Part shown: positions 51,990 through 62,660 of the stretch, in pieces | How positions within the stretch are numbered: position 1 is the first letter of the stretch | Layout: each line of letters opens with the position of its first letter | Made by a program: the position numbers and the translations under genes | DNA from: Prorocentrum cordatum | Taxonomy: Eukaryota > Sar > Dinophyceae > Prorocentrales > Prorocentraceae | DNA length: 64,000 nt | Reading direction: 5' to 3' | Assembly: GCA_963575745.1 (NCBI GenBank) | Contig: CAUYUJ010016060.1 | Location: 1,210,460-1,274,459, forward strand | The notes under the pieces: model-generated | Told to the model about the DNA's origin: nothing | Databases searched by the model: none | What the model saw: only the letters and a program-made list of their open reading frames with translations

Positions 51990-53185
51990 GAGCTCCGACC
52001 ACTTTATTTCGGCACCGCCCCCCCCCNNNNNNNNNNNNNNNNNNNNNNNNNNNNNNNNNNNNNNNNNNNNNNNNNNNNNNNNNNNNNNNNNNNNNNNNNN
52101 NNNNNNNNNNNNNNNNNNNNNNNNNNCCCGCCCAGTGCCCCCTCCGCCCGGACCACTTTATTTCGGCACCGCACCCCCCCTCCCCGCTCCGCGCCCTCCC
52201 CCGCGCCGTCTCAGCGCCCTCCCGCGGCTCCAGCGCCCGCCCAGTGCCCCCTCCGCCCCGACCACTTTATTTCGGCACCGCACCCCCCCCCCGCTCCGCC
52301 CCCTCCCCCGCGCCGTCTCAGCGCCCCCCCCCGCGGCTCCAGCGCCCGCCCAGTGCCCCCTCCGCCCCGACCACTTTATTTCGGCACCGCACCCCCCCCC
52401 CCGCTCCGCCCCCTCCCCCGCGCCGTCTCATCGCCCCCCCGCGGCTCCAGCGCCCGCCCAGCGCCCCCTCCGCCCCGACCACTTTATTTCGGCACCGCAC
52501 CCCCTCCCCCGCTCCGCCCCCTCCCCCGCGCCGTCTCAGCGCCCCCCCCGCGGCTCCGGCGCCCGCCCAGTGCCCCCTCCGCCCCGACCATTTTATTTCG
52601 GCACCGCACCCCCCCCCTCCCCGCTCCGCCTCCTCCCCCGCGCCGTCTCAGCGCCCCCCCGCGGTTCCAGCGCCCGCCCAGTGCCCCCTCCGCCCCGACC
52701 ATTTATTTCGGCACCGCCCCCCCCCCCCCCGCTCCCCCGCACCGTCTGAGCGCTCCCCGCGGTTCGAGCGCCCGCCCAGTGCCCCCTCCGCTCCGCGCGT
52801 CTCCCCCGCGCGCTTCCGAGGCACCGCAGCCGCCCGCGGAGTGCGCCCCTTCCAGCCCCGTCCAGTGCAGTGCCCCCCCCTGCCCCGATCCGCCGCCTCC
52901 CCCGCACCGTCTGAGCGCTCTCCCGCGGTTCGAGCGCCCGCCCAGTGCCCCCTCCGCCCCGACACCCCCCCTCCATCCTCCGCCCCCTCCCCCACGCGTC
53001 TCAGCGCCCCCCACGGCTCCAGCGCTCGCCCAGCGCCCCCTCCGCCCCGCCCACTTTATTTCGGCACCGCAGCCCCTCCCTGCTCCGCCCCTTCCCGGAC
53101 ACCGTTTCAGCGCCCCCACGGTTCCAGCGCCCGTCCAGTGCCCCGCGGCCCCAGTGCCCGGCCAATGTCTTTCCTGCCCCGGTGC
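51990..53185. repeat. 109-bp tandem array
   Basis: Unit marked by CCACTTTATTTCGGCACCGC, then CCGCGCCGTCTCAGCGCC and GGCTCCAGCGCCCGCCCAGT. Starts near 52154, 52263, 52372, 52481, 52590 and 52698 give a 108-109-bp step. Units after 52.75 kb are diverged, and a late one is at about 53045. Interrupted by the assembly gap, so copy number is unknown. Long Pro/Ala/Ser frames across it are repeat translation. Confidence 0.94.
52027..52126. other. assembly gap (100 N)
   Basis: Exactly 100 N inside the 109-bp array. The round number suggests a placeholder for unknown length. Confidence 0.99.
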
Positions 53186-53699
53186 GCCCCTTTCGCCCCT
53201 TCCCCCCAGTGTTCCCCGCGGCCTCAGCGGGGCCTTCTCCGTATGGTTTCCTTCCGCCCCGCCCATCTTCTTTCCGCCCTCGCGAAGTAACGCACGAGCG
53301 CCACAAAACGCTCAGGACATCGGACACAAGCGTTCGACAACACAAGGCCGCCGCGCACTTTGCACCGCGAGCCCCCAGCAGCTGAGTCCGCTCAGTTTAT
53401 TTCTTCCAGCCCTCCTTGGACCCTGGAGGCCTCCCCTTGGAACCCTCTGTAGGCTTCTCGGGCGTCAGTTGGAGGCTCCATGGGAACCCGTCGAAGGTCT
53501 TTGAAGCCATCTTGCGGGGGGCGGCCCTTGGAGTCTCCTCGCGCTCGCCCTCTGGAGCCCCTCTTGCGGCCCTGTTTTGTTCACTCCTTCTGCGATGTCT
53601 GGCATCCTCTCCCCCCCCCTCCTCCTCCACATCCTCCTCCTCCCCCTTCCTTTTTGTGCAAGAGCCATGGCACACGTGCCACTTGTTTGTGTGTCCCAG

Positions 53700-53837
53700 G
53701 GCCCCTTCACTTGGGCCAGGGACACCACCACCTGGCAGCGCCTGGCAGGTCCAGAGTCTGGCACCAGCGCCAGGGAGCCCATCCTTGGGCCTGAAGGGGA
53801 GCAGGGCGGGGAGGGTACAGCCAAGACGCTGACATAA
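53700..53837 (+). CDS. possible 3'-terminal exon after an F6-like 3' end
   Basis: GCCACTTGTTTGTGTGTCCCAG (53678-53699) is the 3' end of F6. The following frame reads GPFTWARDTTTWQRLAGPES, then GTSAREPILGPEGEQGGEG and TAKTLT with a TAA stop. About 35 of 44 codons end in G or C. If F6 is an intron, this would be the exon downstream of a truncated or diverged copy. The protein is not recognised. Confidence 0.33.
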   Translation, partial: GPFTWARDTTTWQRLAGPESGTSAREPILGPEGEQGGEGTAKTLT

Positions 53838-53849
53838 AGGGCCGCTTTG

Positions 53850-54460
53850 GGTTCGGAAGGGGCTCGGGGATTTGGGTCAATTCTTAGATGTATGTCGCGG
53901 GATTTACTTGTGGCCTAGGCCCACCGTGGCCAGAAAAGCCCCTTTGGTCCTTATTTGGCGTTCCTTCTGGTAGTACCTCGGCTGCACCGAGAAAGCAGGC
54001 GGCACGGGAGGTAAAGTAGTGTTTCCAGGTCTTTCCGTGGCTGGGGTTGGCCTGAACCGAGCGGGCGCGGCTGGTTCCCAGCCGCCAGGTCGCCAGCAAC
54101 GTGTTTGAGTTTTCGAGCATTGCACGGCATCCAGTTGTGAAGCTTCTTGGGTCGACTCTTTGTGATATCCTCGCCGTTCGCGGTTCACTGAGAGCGTCAA
54201 ACGGAGTATGTCCGCCCTTCTGCTTTATCCCTCCTCTCATCTGTTCGTTCCTTCTCAGCCCTCCTCGCGGTCCCGCAGCGTGTCCTTCATGTGGAAGTAC
54301 CGAATTCGCCACGCGGCTACAGCCGCAGCGATGCTGCCTACGTGTAGCCAACCCATTTCGTGGCTCCCTGTCGATCTTCCCCAGAAGCATTTCTTGCACT
54401 GGGGGATTCTCACTTGCTTGTCTAAGGAGATTGGTGGGTCCTACGAGGTTTCGCCACTTT
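53850..54460. other. no gene called
   Basis: A plus frame (54208-54464) runs into F6 copy 3 and reads plausibly in places (FMWKYRIRHAATAAAMLP), but has weak codon bias. A minus frame is open too. Confidence 0.3.
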
Positions 54461-54464
54461 TCAG

Positions 54465-54612
54465 GAGGGAAAAAACACACAGACACAATTAATCGTCGAT
54501 TCCCCAGAAAAGATGGGAAACTATGGGACGTGGGGGGGAAGACAAACAAAAACGAAAACATTGGAAACTAGGGGGAATATTTTTATGTGTGTGTATTCAT
54601 TTGTGTGTCCTG
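54465..54612 (+). repeat. F6 intron-like repeat, copy 3
   Basis: 148 bp, begins GAGGGAAAAAACACACAGAC after TTTTCAG. Its 3' end reads GTGTGTCCTG, so the terminal CAG is changed to CTG. If F6 units are introns this copy would have a defective acceptor. Confidence 0.82.
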
Positions 54613-54762
54613 GGGCCCCTTCAGCTTTGCCGCCCGATGCCGCTTCGGTGCCGCCCCGCTCGCTGGCTTTGGCTTGGCGAGGGTTCACCACGTCGCTGCC
54701 TGCTGCCGCTTCGTCTCCGCCTCGTGCTCTGGAGGGTCTGGCGAGATTTCGCCACGCTTCAG

Positions 54763-54912
54763 GAGGGGAAAAAACACACAGACACAATGAATCGTCGATC
54801 CCCAGGAAAATATAGGAGAATTTGGGAAGTGGGGGGGAAGACAAACACCCAGAACATGTAGGAAAATATAGGGGAATCCGGTGATTTGTGTGTATTCATT
54901 TGTGTGTCCCAG
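54763..54912 (+). repeat. F6 intron-like repeat, copy 4
   Basis: 150 bp, begins GAGGGGAAAAAACACACAGA after GCTTCAG, ends TTTGTGTGTCCCAG before GGCCCCTTCAACGCTGCC. Only 150 bp separates it from copy 3, and the spacer resembles the array at 54.9-55.2 kb. Confidence 0.85.
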
Positions 54913-55225
54913 GGCCCCTTCAACGCTGCCGCCCGTTACCGCCTCTCTGCCGCATCGTTGCCACCTCGTGCGCTGGATGAGTCCGGCGATGTTTCGCCAC
55001 ATTTCCCCTCGTTGCCTCCTCGTTGCTACCTCGCGCGCTGGGTGGGTCCAGGTTTCGCCACGTTGACGCCCGCTGCCGCTTCGTTGCCGCCGCGTGCGTT
55101 GGGGCGACGTTTTGCCACGCTGCCGCCCGTTGCCACTTCGTTGCCGCCTCGTGCGTGGGGTTGGTCTGGCGAGGTTGCGCCACATTGCCGTCTCTGGCCG
55201 TTTCGTTGCCGCCTCCAGCTTCTTC
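54913..55225. repeat. approx. 60-bp array (GTTGCCGCCTCGTGCG)
   Basis: Units of about 60 bp carry TTTCGCCAC, GCTGCCGC, TTCGTTGCCGCC and TCGTGCGCTGGG. Diverged units are seen before and between F6 copies 3 and 4 (54620-54760). Confidence 0.82.
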
Positions 55226-55259
55226 GATGTATGCTGCACCACATAGGTTACGCCACATA

Positions 55260-56480
55260 GCATGAACTACATAGAGTATGTAACGCATCCATGGTGCTCT
55301 AAGTTACGTTCGTGGGTCCACGCTGGCCACCGCTTGAGTAAGGACCGACAACAATTCTGTTTAGCTTGGTGTTGGCCTTTGTTTGTTGTTCGCTTCGTAG
55401 CTCGTTGCTGCCTAATTTCGTCGGTCGTATTTGTTTTCAACGCATCGTTTCGTTGTTCGGTTCGTTTGGCAACGGCTTCGTCATCTTCGTTCGTTTTCAG
55501 TGGTGGGCTTCGTGCCGTTGTTTTTTTTTCTGGCGCCAGTTTGTTTTAAACGTTGGTGTGATCGGTTCTTGCACGTGAGCCTTATGTTTCGTTGCCTCGT
55601 CGTTATGTCTGTCAATCATGGGCACGCCAGCTTCCCAACGCCATGTATCGTGGCGCCTGTGGAGTCCTGGTGCTGTGCACCGTGCATACTGTAATCATAC
55701 TCCTCTCCGCTCTCTCCCTTCTATATACAGCTGCCCCCTTCCCTCATCATGTCTCTTCCCCCTCCGCCCCCCCTCCTAGTTCATGGCTGCCTTCATATTG
55801 CAATGCCTCCTCCGTGCGTAGGCTGCGTGCACGGAGGATGGCATGTCGTCGTTGTTCTTTTCCGCAGCGACACGAGCCGATTGCAGAACAGGTGACTCGA
55901 TGTTTCGACCCCGTGGTACCCCATGGTCCCTGAGTTTGTCATACAATATTTGAAGGCTGGCTCAGCGGTTGCTTCAACACTTCTTCGGATGCTTGCCCAG
56001 GCTGACTACGCGGCTTATCGTGTTCTGATTGTGCCAAATCATCGGGGGACGATGGATGGAAGCTAGATGATGGAAGGACGACGGATCATGGAGGCGGGCG
56101 GGTAGGCGGCGGAGCAGGATGGGTGGAAGAGGGCTCGTCGAAGCCCAGGAGGCCGCGGGGCCGCAAACTGTGCGTTGACCAAGCCGTGTGGTGCGTCAGG
56201 GGGGATTCGTGCTGACCGCACGGTTTGGGGACTTGGGTTGTTAGCCGGGAATGTCTCGGGCGACTGGGCTTCCAGGGCCCCAACACAGTGCAGTGGCGGA
56301 CCGTGCGATGAGGTCGCGGGGGATTCCGAGGCCACCGCACGGTCCGTCACCGCAGAGTTTTTGGAACCCCCCCGAGAGACCAGACACCCAGAGATCGCCG
56401 ATCCCCGAGCCTCGTCAGGGCGACCTCTTCGGCGCCGAGAAGCTCTTCATGAGCGCAGGTTGGCGCGTTCCTGCCTGCTG
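55260..56480. other. mostly unique sequence, no gene called
   Basis: TTCGTT-rich, less GC-rich text to about 55560, then mixed sequence. ATGAGGTCGCGGGGGATTCC and GCACGGTCCGTCACCGC near 56305-56350 face CGCACGGTTTGGGGAC-like text near 56218, a possible decayed inverted repeat. No domain. Confidence 0.4.
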
Positions 56481-56489
56481 GATCCACCC

Positions 56490-57515
56490 GGCAGCTCGTT
56501 TCCTCCTCCTTTCCTCCTGCTCTGCTCTGGCCCCCTCGCCGCCTCCCCTCCCCTCCCCTACCTGCCCCACCTTGCTCCTCCTGATCCTCCCCCTCTCCTC
56601 TTCCCTCCACTCCCTCCCCCCCTGCTCCCCCTGCTGTTCCTTATGCTCCTCCCGCATCAGGCGGTTCAGATCCGTTTGGGAGTTGTATCAGGCGGTTCAG
56701 ATCCGTTTGGGAGTTGTTGGCGCCCCGCGGAGGGGGCGATTGGGACCTTCCAGGGGGGGTGGGACGAGATCGTCCGCCCTCCCACAATCCTCCTCCTCCG
56801 GTCTCATCCTCCATGCTCCTCCGTTCTCCTCTGCATTGCATCTATCCCATCTAGTCGTCCTCAGCCTCCCTCCCCCTCTCTTAATTATTATGCTCCTCGC
56901 ATCCTCTTTCCATCCACTTCCTTCTCCTCATCCTCCGCCTGCCTCCGTCTTCTCGTCTTTGGTCCTCCACCTTCTCCCTCTAACGCGAGAATGCGCGCGC
57001 GAGAGGGATGTGGGAAGGGTAAGGAAAAAGACAAAGAAGGATGAAAGCGGAGGATGTGGAGGAGGAGTTGAAGGGAAGAGGAGGGAGGAAGCGGGAGAGA
57101 GGATGAGGTGAAGGAGAGAGATGAAGAGGGTGAAGAACAGGAGAGGAGGGGGGAGGGATGAGGAAAGGGGGAGGAGGGTGGAGGAGCAAAATGATGATGA
57201 TGAGGAGATGAAGCATAGAGGACCAGGAGGTGGCGCAGGCGTGTATACGCACTCCACCTCACCAGCCCCCGGACCAAGGGGGTTCGTGACGATGTTTTGG
57301 GCTGCGAGCCGCGGGATGGCATATCGGAGGCGGGCCACGAGGTGAAGGGGATGATGGTGAGGAAGCGATGGGCAGGAGGAGGGTGGGGAGAGGGGGAAGG
57401 GAGAGAAGGGGGAGAGAAGGGGAAGAGCAGGAGAAGGGGGGGAGGAGGGGGAGGAGCAGCAGAGGAGGAGGAGGAGGAGGAGGAGAAGGAGGAGGAGGAG
57501 GAGGGATACCAATCC
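56490..57515. repeat. CTCC tracts then GGA tracts
   Basis: CTCC-rich plus strand at 56490-56660 and 56780-56980; GGA/GAAGG-rich strand at 57040-57190 and 57360-57510. The two halves are complementary in composition and could pair. GTTCAGATCCGTTTGGGAGTTGT is duplicated in tandem near 56664 and 56694. Confidence 0.85.
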
Positions 57516-57807
57516 GTCCCCCGCTCCCCGTGCAAACGTCAACATGGATTACATACGTAGATATCCATGGATCTGGCACGTGGTCGTTGGGAGACGAAAA
57601 TAATGTCACTATGTCACTAGTTTTCCGTCACCTCCCCCACCCAAAAACACGAAGCTAATGCCACTTGGTTGGCGACACCGCGCGTCGAGTGTTGCATGCG
57701 CCGGGCCTTCTTTACTAAACAATGTGGTGCTGATAGTGTCCGAGGCGCACCAGGCCAGGGATCCATCCATTCGTGAAATAGGCCCAGGTGGTTTGATCCG
57801 TCGATGA

Positions 57808-58323
57808 GTGGAACTGGCCCGGGATCTCATCGAGTGCAACACAATTCTTCACGCTCCGCGGATCGCCACCTGTATATCCAGGCTTCAGTCGCAGCTGGGA
57901 GCAGTCTTTTGCGCACTGTGGACAGCGAGCACGCAGCGTACCCTGCTCCCTGGATGGAGGGCGCCCAAGTCCGACCCGAAACTACACATGCCCGCGGATA
58001 TCATCAACTTCCTGGAGGCCTGGAAGGACTGCGGGTACGACGCCTACGAGATGGACAGGAGACTGGGCTATGGTATCGACTGGAACAAGATACGAGCCAA
58101 CTACCTGCGTCACTCCCAGACAGACGACTGGAGCAAAGGCGGCTATCGCCACACGGGCTGGCGCGACCGTGCGACAAGTTCCTGGGACACCTGGAGCAGT
58201 TGGCAGGGCGAGTGGCGCGACGGACGGCGTGAGGATCACTGGCAGGCGGGTGGCAAGCGCGGCGGAGGCTACCCTGATGATCGGGATGATCGAGATGAAA
58301 AGAGACTCCGCTGGAGAGACTGA
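57808..58323 (+). CDS. 3'-terminal coding region, Trp/Arg/Asp/Gly-rich tail
   Basis: This is the strongest single coding signal here. From about 57985 the frame reads MPADIINFLEAWKDCGYDAY, then EMDRRLGYGIDWNKIRANYL, and on to a tail with GGYRHTGWRDR, WDTWSSWQGEWRDGRR and YPDDRDDRDEKRLRWRD before TGA. The codons look used rather than random, with Asp, Glu, Lys, Trp and Tyr well represented. The part 57808-57980 is less convincing and may be intron, so the true exon could begin near 57975. The basic/aromatic tail suggests nucleic-acid binding, but that is inference. No family is recognised. Confidence 0.55.
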   Translation: MELARDLIECNTILHAPRIATCISRLQSQLGAVFCALWTASTQRTLLPGWRAPKSDPKLHMPADIINFLEAWKDCGYDAYEMDRRLGYGIDWNKIRANYLRHSQTDDWSKGGYRHTGWRDRATSSWDTWSSWQGEWRDGRREDHWQAGGKRGGGYPDDRDDRDEKRLRWRD

Positions 58324-58329
58324 ACTCCC

Positions 58330-59640
58330 TCTCTGCCCTCACCGCCCCCCAGTGCCCGCCCCACCGCCTGCGCTTCACAACACACCACCGCGGCCCTCTG
58401 CCGCCCTTTCCCTCAACCTGGGGCGGCCCTGCCGCCCCTCCCCTGAGCGGCACCCTCTCTCACCCGTGGCCTTGGGGCGCCGTTCGGTAATACCGTCTGC
58501 TCCGTGCGTGACACCACGCATCCTGCAAACCACTTGCCGCTGGCATCACTGCCTTTCTCCACCGGTGGCCGACGCCCTCTTGTCACTCGGCTCCTCTCTC
58601 CCCGCCATGTTTCACTTCCTGAATCCCAGCGGACGCTGCCCAGGCCGCGCCGCTGGCCCCTAATCGCGGCGCTCTGCCGCCCTCCGCCCGATGCGCGCAC
58701 CTCCTGCCTTTGGATCCAGGTGCGCGCTTCGGCAATACCGTCCACCGCCTCTCCGCAGTGGGCTCGCGGCCTCAGGCCCTACTGTAGCTTTCTCACCGCC
58801 AGGCCTTCCTGGCCTGTCATTTGGCCACTGCCGCCTGACCACTGGCTTCCCCCTGGATTTTCTAACCGAACGATCGGCCTTCCGCCGTCACCCTGGACCT
58901 TTCAAACAAGAAGGGCGGCCTTCCGCCGTCACCCTGGATCCGTTGGCTCTGTGGGACACGTCTCGGGTACAAGACGTCCTCGTCCCTTTGTGCTAGACGA
59001 CTCGGTTGGGTATCGCTGGGCCACCTTTGATGTGCACACTCCTAGGGGTCTGCCGCGTATCGTGCTCTTCCACCCCTTCCACTCGTCGGATCTGGGCTGT
59101 CGCATCTCAGGTGTGGATGTTCTGTCTTGTCATCATTCTCCACACCCTGGATGCGTTTCTTGCGTTGCGACTGGCTCGCCGTCTGCTTTTCAGTTGGTCT
59201 TTGTCCCCAGTCAGCCTGTGGTACCCTTCAGGCTCCATGGATCGGTGCCCTCTGGACTCCCATTGCTGGACGGCTTCCTACCGCGACCTTGGGTCAGTGG
59301 CTTGTGGGACTTGCCTGGGTATACACGGTCTCGTTCCGCCTGTGCTCTCCGTCTCTTTGGACTGCACTGTGACACTGTGTTGTGCACGCGCCGCGTTTCG
59401 ACGGGAGCGTGCATCAGGTGCCCTTCCACCCGTTGGGTCTGGGCCGATACGTCTTGGTGTGGTTGTCTTCTCGGATCATGGATACACCTTGATGTCGCTG
59501 ACGCCGCGGCTCGCTGCCGCCGTCGGGATCCTCGTTGGACTTACCACCCCGACCTCTGTGCTACCCGACAGGCTGGGGCTGGCGTCCTCGGTCGTTCCCT
59601 TGTCCGCCTTTGGACGTTGGAGCGTTTTCGCGCCATTTTG
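58330..59640. other. long open region downstream, probably untranslated or repeat
   Basis: A plus frame of 429 codons (58504-59793) is open but is Arg/Pro/Ser/Cys-rich without motifs. GGCCTTCCGCCGTCACCCTG occurs twice in 50 bp (58878, 58917). The stretch may contain the 3' UTR of the preceding gene. Confidence 0.4.
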
Positions 59641-60640
59641 GCTGCGCTAGGTGGTCTCGGTGTCTACCTCAGGCCTGTTGGACGCACCTGCATGCCCGTT
59701 CAGGGGCTGTCATGGCACCTGGATTGCATCGTCTTCGCCTCCCTGGACGCTGTCGTGAGCCGCCTGATCCGCGGCCCTGCGCGCGTTAGGTAATTTAGTC
59801 GCGTCCGCGGCCCGTTCGCGACCTTCCGCCGCTGGCGCTTCCGCCTGCGGCTGTAAAAAAAAAGTATCGCCACCTGCGGTACTGCTCAAGTGGTTCATCC
59901 TTTGTCAGTACTCATGCTCTCCTACGAGTTGGACCATGGTGTTAGGCCACGCTTGCTGCTGTTCCCCCGACACTCCGGGTCTAGCAGTCTAGGTTCGGAC
60001 TCCGCGGCTGCATCGACGTCAGTGCATTGGTCAATGGCTCACGGCGACTCGCGCCCATGAGTCCAAGCGAGTGAGGCTTCCCCGGCCACCCATCTTCTGC
60101 CCGCGCCTTCCCCGCTCTCTTGCCTCCTAGTGGTGAGCGGTGCGGCCCCACGTGCCCACTGTCCTGCCACTTGGCTGTTCGGCCCTAGCCTGCGCTCTCT
60201 GGACTGTACGGTTTGGGCTGGCGCCACTGTGCGTCTTCTCTCCGTCTACTCCAGTCTGGTGCCTGCGTCCCCGTTCTCGGGTCGCTTGCATCGTAATGGG
60301 GGGCATGTTGCCTCTTGCAGGTGCACTTGTTGCGTCGGCCTAGGTGCCTTCGTAACCAATTATCTCGCCTGTGCCCCAGACGTATTTGCCCCGCTTCTTG
60401 GACTCTTCCTTGGAGCCGCCAATCAAAAAAAGTATCGCCACCTGTTAATTCGTCTTTGCGCGCCCCGCTCTGACTGGACACGCCGTCGGGGCCTTCGCCC
60501 GCGGCCGCTGACTAAAAAGTACCCCCACCTGATTGCTGCCTAGTCGCGGCCCGACTAGTGTTCGGACGGCTTTCGACCCGCCTCGCGAGCCTGTTGACCG
60601 AACAAGTATCCCCACCTGCCCATTCAGAAACGTTGCCCAT
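59600..60640. repeat. GTATCSCC-motif dispersed repeat, block 2
   Basis: AAAAAGTATCGCCACCTG occurs near 59861 and 60425, AAAAAGTACCCCCACCTG near 60514 and AAGTATCCCCACCTG near 60602. 60540-60598 duplicates 22451-22508. GCGCCATTTTGGCTGCGC at 59630 matches 22665 and 22963. Confidence 0.7.
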
Positions 60641-60719
60641 GTGAGCTGACGGAAACAGGGACGAAGGGGCACAGATATAGTGAAACATAGCAGGCAACCC
60701 AGATGAACACATAGATCTC

Positions 60720-60880
60720 TTGGAGCATGGGGGTGGCCTCGGAGACCCCTTCAAGCCATCCCTGATGCCCTCTTAGGGCCCTCGTGGGACGCTCTTGCGG
60801 CGCTCTTGGGGCCGCCTTGGGGTCGTCTTGGGGCCCTCTTGGGGCCCTCCTGGGGCTCTATTGGGCCATCTTGAGGTCTA
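60720..60880 (+). repeat. degenerate TCTTGGGGCC block
   Basis: GCTCTTGCGGCGCTCTTGGGG, then CCGCCTTGGGGTCGTCTTGG and similar. Plus-strand orientation as in the other five blocks. Confidence 0.82.
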
Positions 60881-60884
60881 AGAC

Positions 60885-61330
60885 GCGCCCCGGAATCGAA
60901 TCAGCGGTAAGGCTCAAGAAATCCATTCTTTGTTTTTGAGGGATGCTGGCCTCTCGCTATACTGGGAACGGTTCGAGAGCTCTTGGATCCGTCTTGGAAT
61001 GGTATGGTGGGCCTCTTGGAGCACGATGGAAGCAATAGTGAGCCATCTCCGGCTATCTTGAGTTATCTTGGATGGCATCTTGGAGCATCGGACGCCCTCT
61101 TGGGCGCCCTGACCGCTCGCGGCACCCAGAAAAGACCTCAGGGAGAGGAGGGCCATGGTGTACCTCCCCGACGGGAAGAGGGTTTTGGTAGACGAATGGA
61201 AAGAATTCGGTAGACCACCTAGGCCCAGAGGGCTGGTGGGATTCAGCAACGGAAGCTTCACGTCAGCTCTTCAATCAGCGTGCGCAGTGTGCGGTGGCAG
61301 GCCGGCGTTCATGACAAAGCACCCTGGCCC
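60885..61330. other. no gene seen before TPR fragment
   Basis: A few TCTTGGA words persist to 61100. Nothing else is recognised. Confidence 0.4.
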
Positions 61331-61333
61331 CCA

Positions 61334-61405
61334 GCCTACGTGGACCCATCGTACGCCGAGGCGTGGAACCGCTTGGCGACCGTCCACTACCTGATGGGCG
61401 ACCAG
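61334..61405 (+). CDS. TPR helix A exon (candidate)
   Basis: After GGCCCCCAG the frame reads AYVDPSYAEAWNRLATVHY then LMGDQ. DPxYAEAWNRxAxVxYxMGD is a textbook TPR helix A, with the Pro closing the previous unit. All but a few codons end in G or C. A GC-donor-like CAG|GCGGGG follows at 61403-61408; GC donors are known in dinoflagellates. It is closely similar to 7904-7960 on the same strand. F1 copy 4 begins only 39 bp downstream, so if this is an exon, F1 lies in its intron. Confidence 0.57.
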
Positions 61406-61443
61406 GCGGGGGGCTGGGGCGGCGACGGTTGGAGCACCGCTCG

Positions 61444-61601
61444 TTACCAGCGTGGAATGTATCCTTATCCCTACGCTGGGCATCTCCTCGTCACGATGCC
61501 AATCTTAGGGATTCCCTTACTTTTTGAGGGCGCATCCCTAAGATTGTCATCGCCTTTTGGCGTGTCAATCTTATGGATAGGGATAAGTTCGAGGCTGGTA
61601 A
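61444..61601. mobile_element. F1 MITE-like element, copy 4
   Basis: 158 bp, ends TTACCAG and CTGGTAA, flanked by GCTCG at 61439-61443 and 61602-61606. The TIRs hold TATCCTTATCCCTA and TATGGATAGGGATAAG. The interior equals copy 3 in reverse orientation. Confidence 0.93.
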
Positions 61602-61761
61602 GCTCGGCAGACCCAGCGCCTCCTAGCGTTTCGCCTCCCTCGGCCTCCTATGGGACCCTCCCTGGGCCCCGGGAGCCCGTAGACGGCCCGGGGGCCCCCT
61701 TGTGCGCACCGGGGCCGTCAGAGAACGACTCGGGATGACGAGCTGCTCGGGGGCGGAAAAG

Positions 61762-61912
61762 AGGGGGGTGATGACTAGGGGGGGATGGATATCATGGCGG
61801 GTGCCATGATATTTCCCCACGTCCCTGGCCTCCGCTAGGCCGCGCACATGCCGCCGGTCATGATTTGCACACACCCCTCTTGGACACCCCCCTCTTGGCC
61901 GCTCCCGTGCTG
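61762..61912. repeat. F12 element, copy 2
   Basis: GATATCATGGCGGGTGCCAT palindrome at 61788-61812 (10-bp arms), then GGCCGCGCACATGCCGCCGG and CTCTTGGACACCCCC. Fragments of the same tail occur at 51455-51510. Confidence 0.78.
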
Positions 61913-62212
61913 GTCGTGGGGGGTCAGGAGCGAGAGAAGGGCGTACAGGTACATGAGCCCACGTCGGTTTTGAGAGTACGCTTTGCGCAAGCGTTCGTAT
62001 CACGCGGCTGGTCTCGCGGGCTGGGGGGCCGCCTTCAAGTACGCGGTTGGGCGCGTACGTATGTCCTGAATTCGGGATGTAGGACTGGTCGCGGGGGCAG
62101 CCCCCCCGGGTCCAGGACCCCTTTCCCTCAACATCCGGTTCCTTCGGTGCCAGGCCAAGCTTTGTGTTTGGCCGTCCGCGATGTATGGGGCCTGTTTTCA
62201 GTTGGTCGCAGG

Positions 62213-62332
62213 ATCGCGCCGCATCGCCGGTGGCATCGAGGATGCGGCCCGATTTGGAGCCTGATGTTCTCCATCCCGATGTCGCCGGTGCATCGGCGAT
62301 GCATCGGCGATGCGGTGCGATCCTCCGACCCC
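62213..62332. mobile_element. F4 inverted-repeat element, copy 3
   Basis: Left TGGTCGCAGGATCGCGCCGC then ATCGCCGG; right GCATCGGCGATGCGGTGCGA then TCCTCCGACC. It has internal GCATCGGCGATGCATCGGCG repeats. Confidence 0.78.
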
Positions 62333-62439
62333 ATCTGCTCAGGCCCGACTTGGGAAGTCTCCAGATATCTCTCGGTGCCGGCCGCGGCTTTCTTTTCGGA
62401 GAGAGGTCTCCTAACAGTCCGGAGCGGACGCGCAGACAC

Positions 62440-62660
62440 GTGCACAGATCGCATCCACCCTTGCGCTCTGTGGGGGAACCCGTGCGGCATGTTCGTCTGG
62501 AGCAGGAGCACGTATGCCGAGCCAGGCGGCATCGGCACAGCGATGGTGATGCCTCGTTCCGTCGGCGGTGTTGCTCTCGGATTGCTCGGGCCAGGGACCC
62601 ACGCAGTCCAGCTGAGCACTGCAACCAGCCTGCGCTCGGGCAGGGAGCATCGGAGGCGGG
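62440..62660 (+). CDS. coding-like island, strand uncertain
   Basis: The plus frame reads GNPCGMFVWSRSTYAEPGGI, then GTAMVMPRSVGGVALGLLGP, with about 78 per cent GC third positions. The minus frame over the same bases is also natural-looking (ITIAVPMPPGSAYVLLLQTN). I favour plus only slightly. No domain is recognised. Confidence 0.25.

Noticed and set aside
51770-53290. 506-codon Pro/Ala/Ser-rich plus frame
   Set aside because: It reads through 100 N and the 109-bp array. All three frames are similarly open.
58504-59793. 429-codon plus frame after the 57.8-kb gene
   Set aside because: No domain, odd Arg/Pro/Cys/Trp composition, and internal direct repeats. Open length alone is weak evidence in GC-rich DNA.
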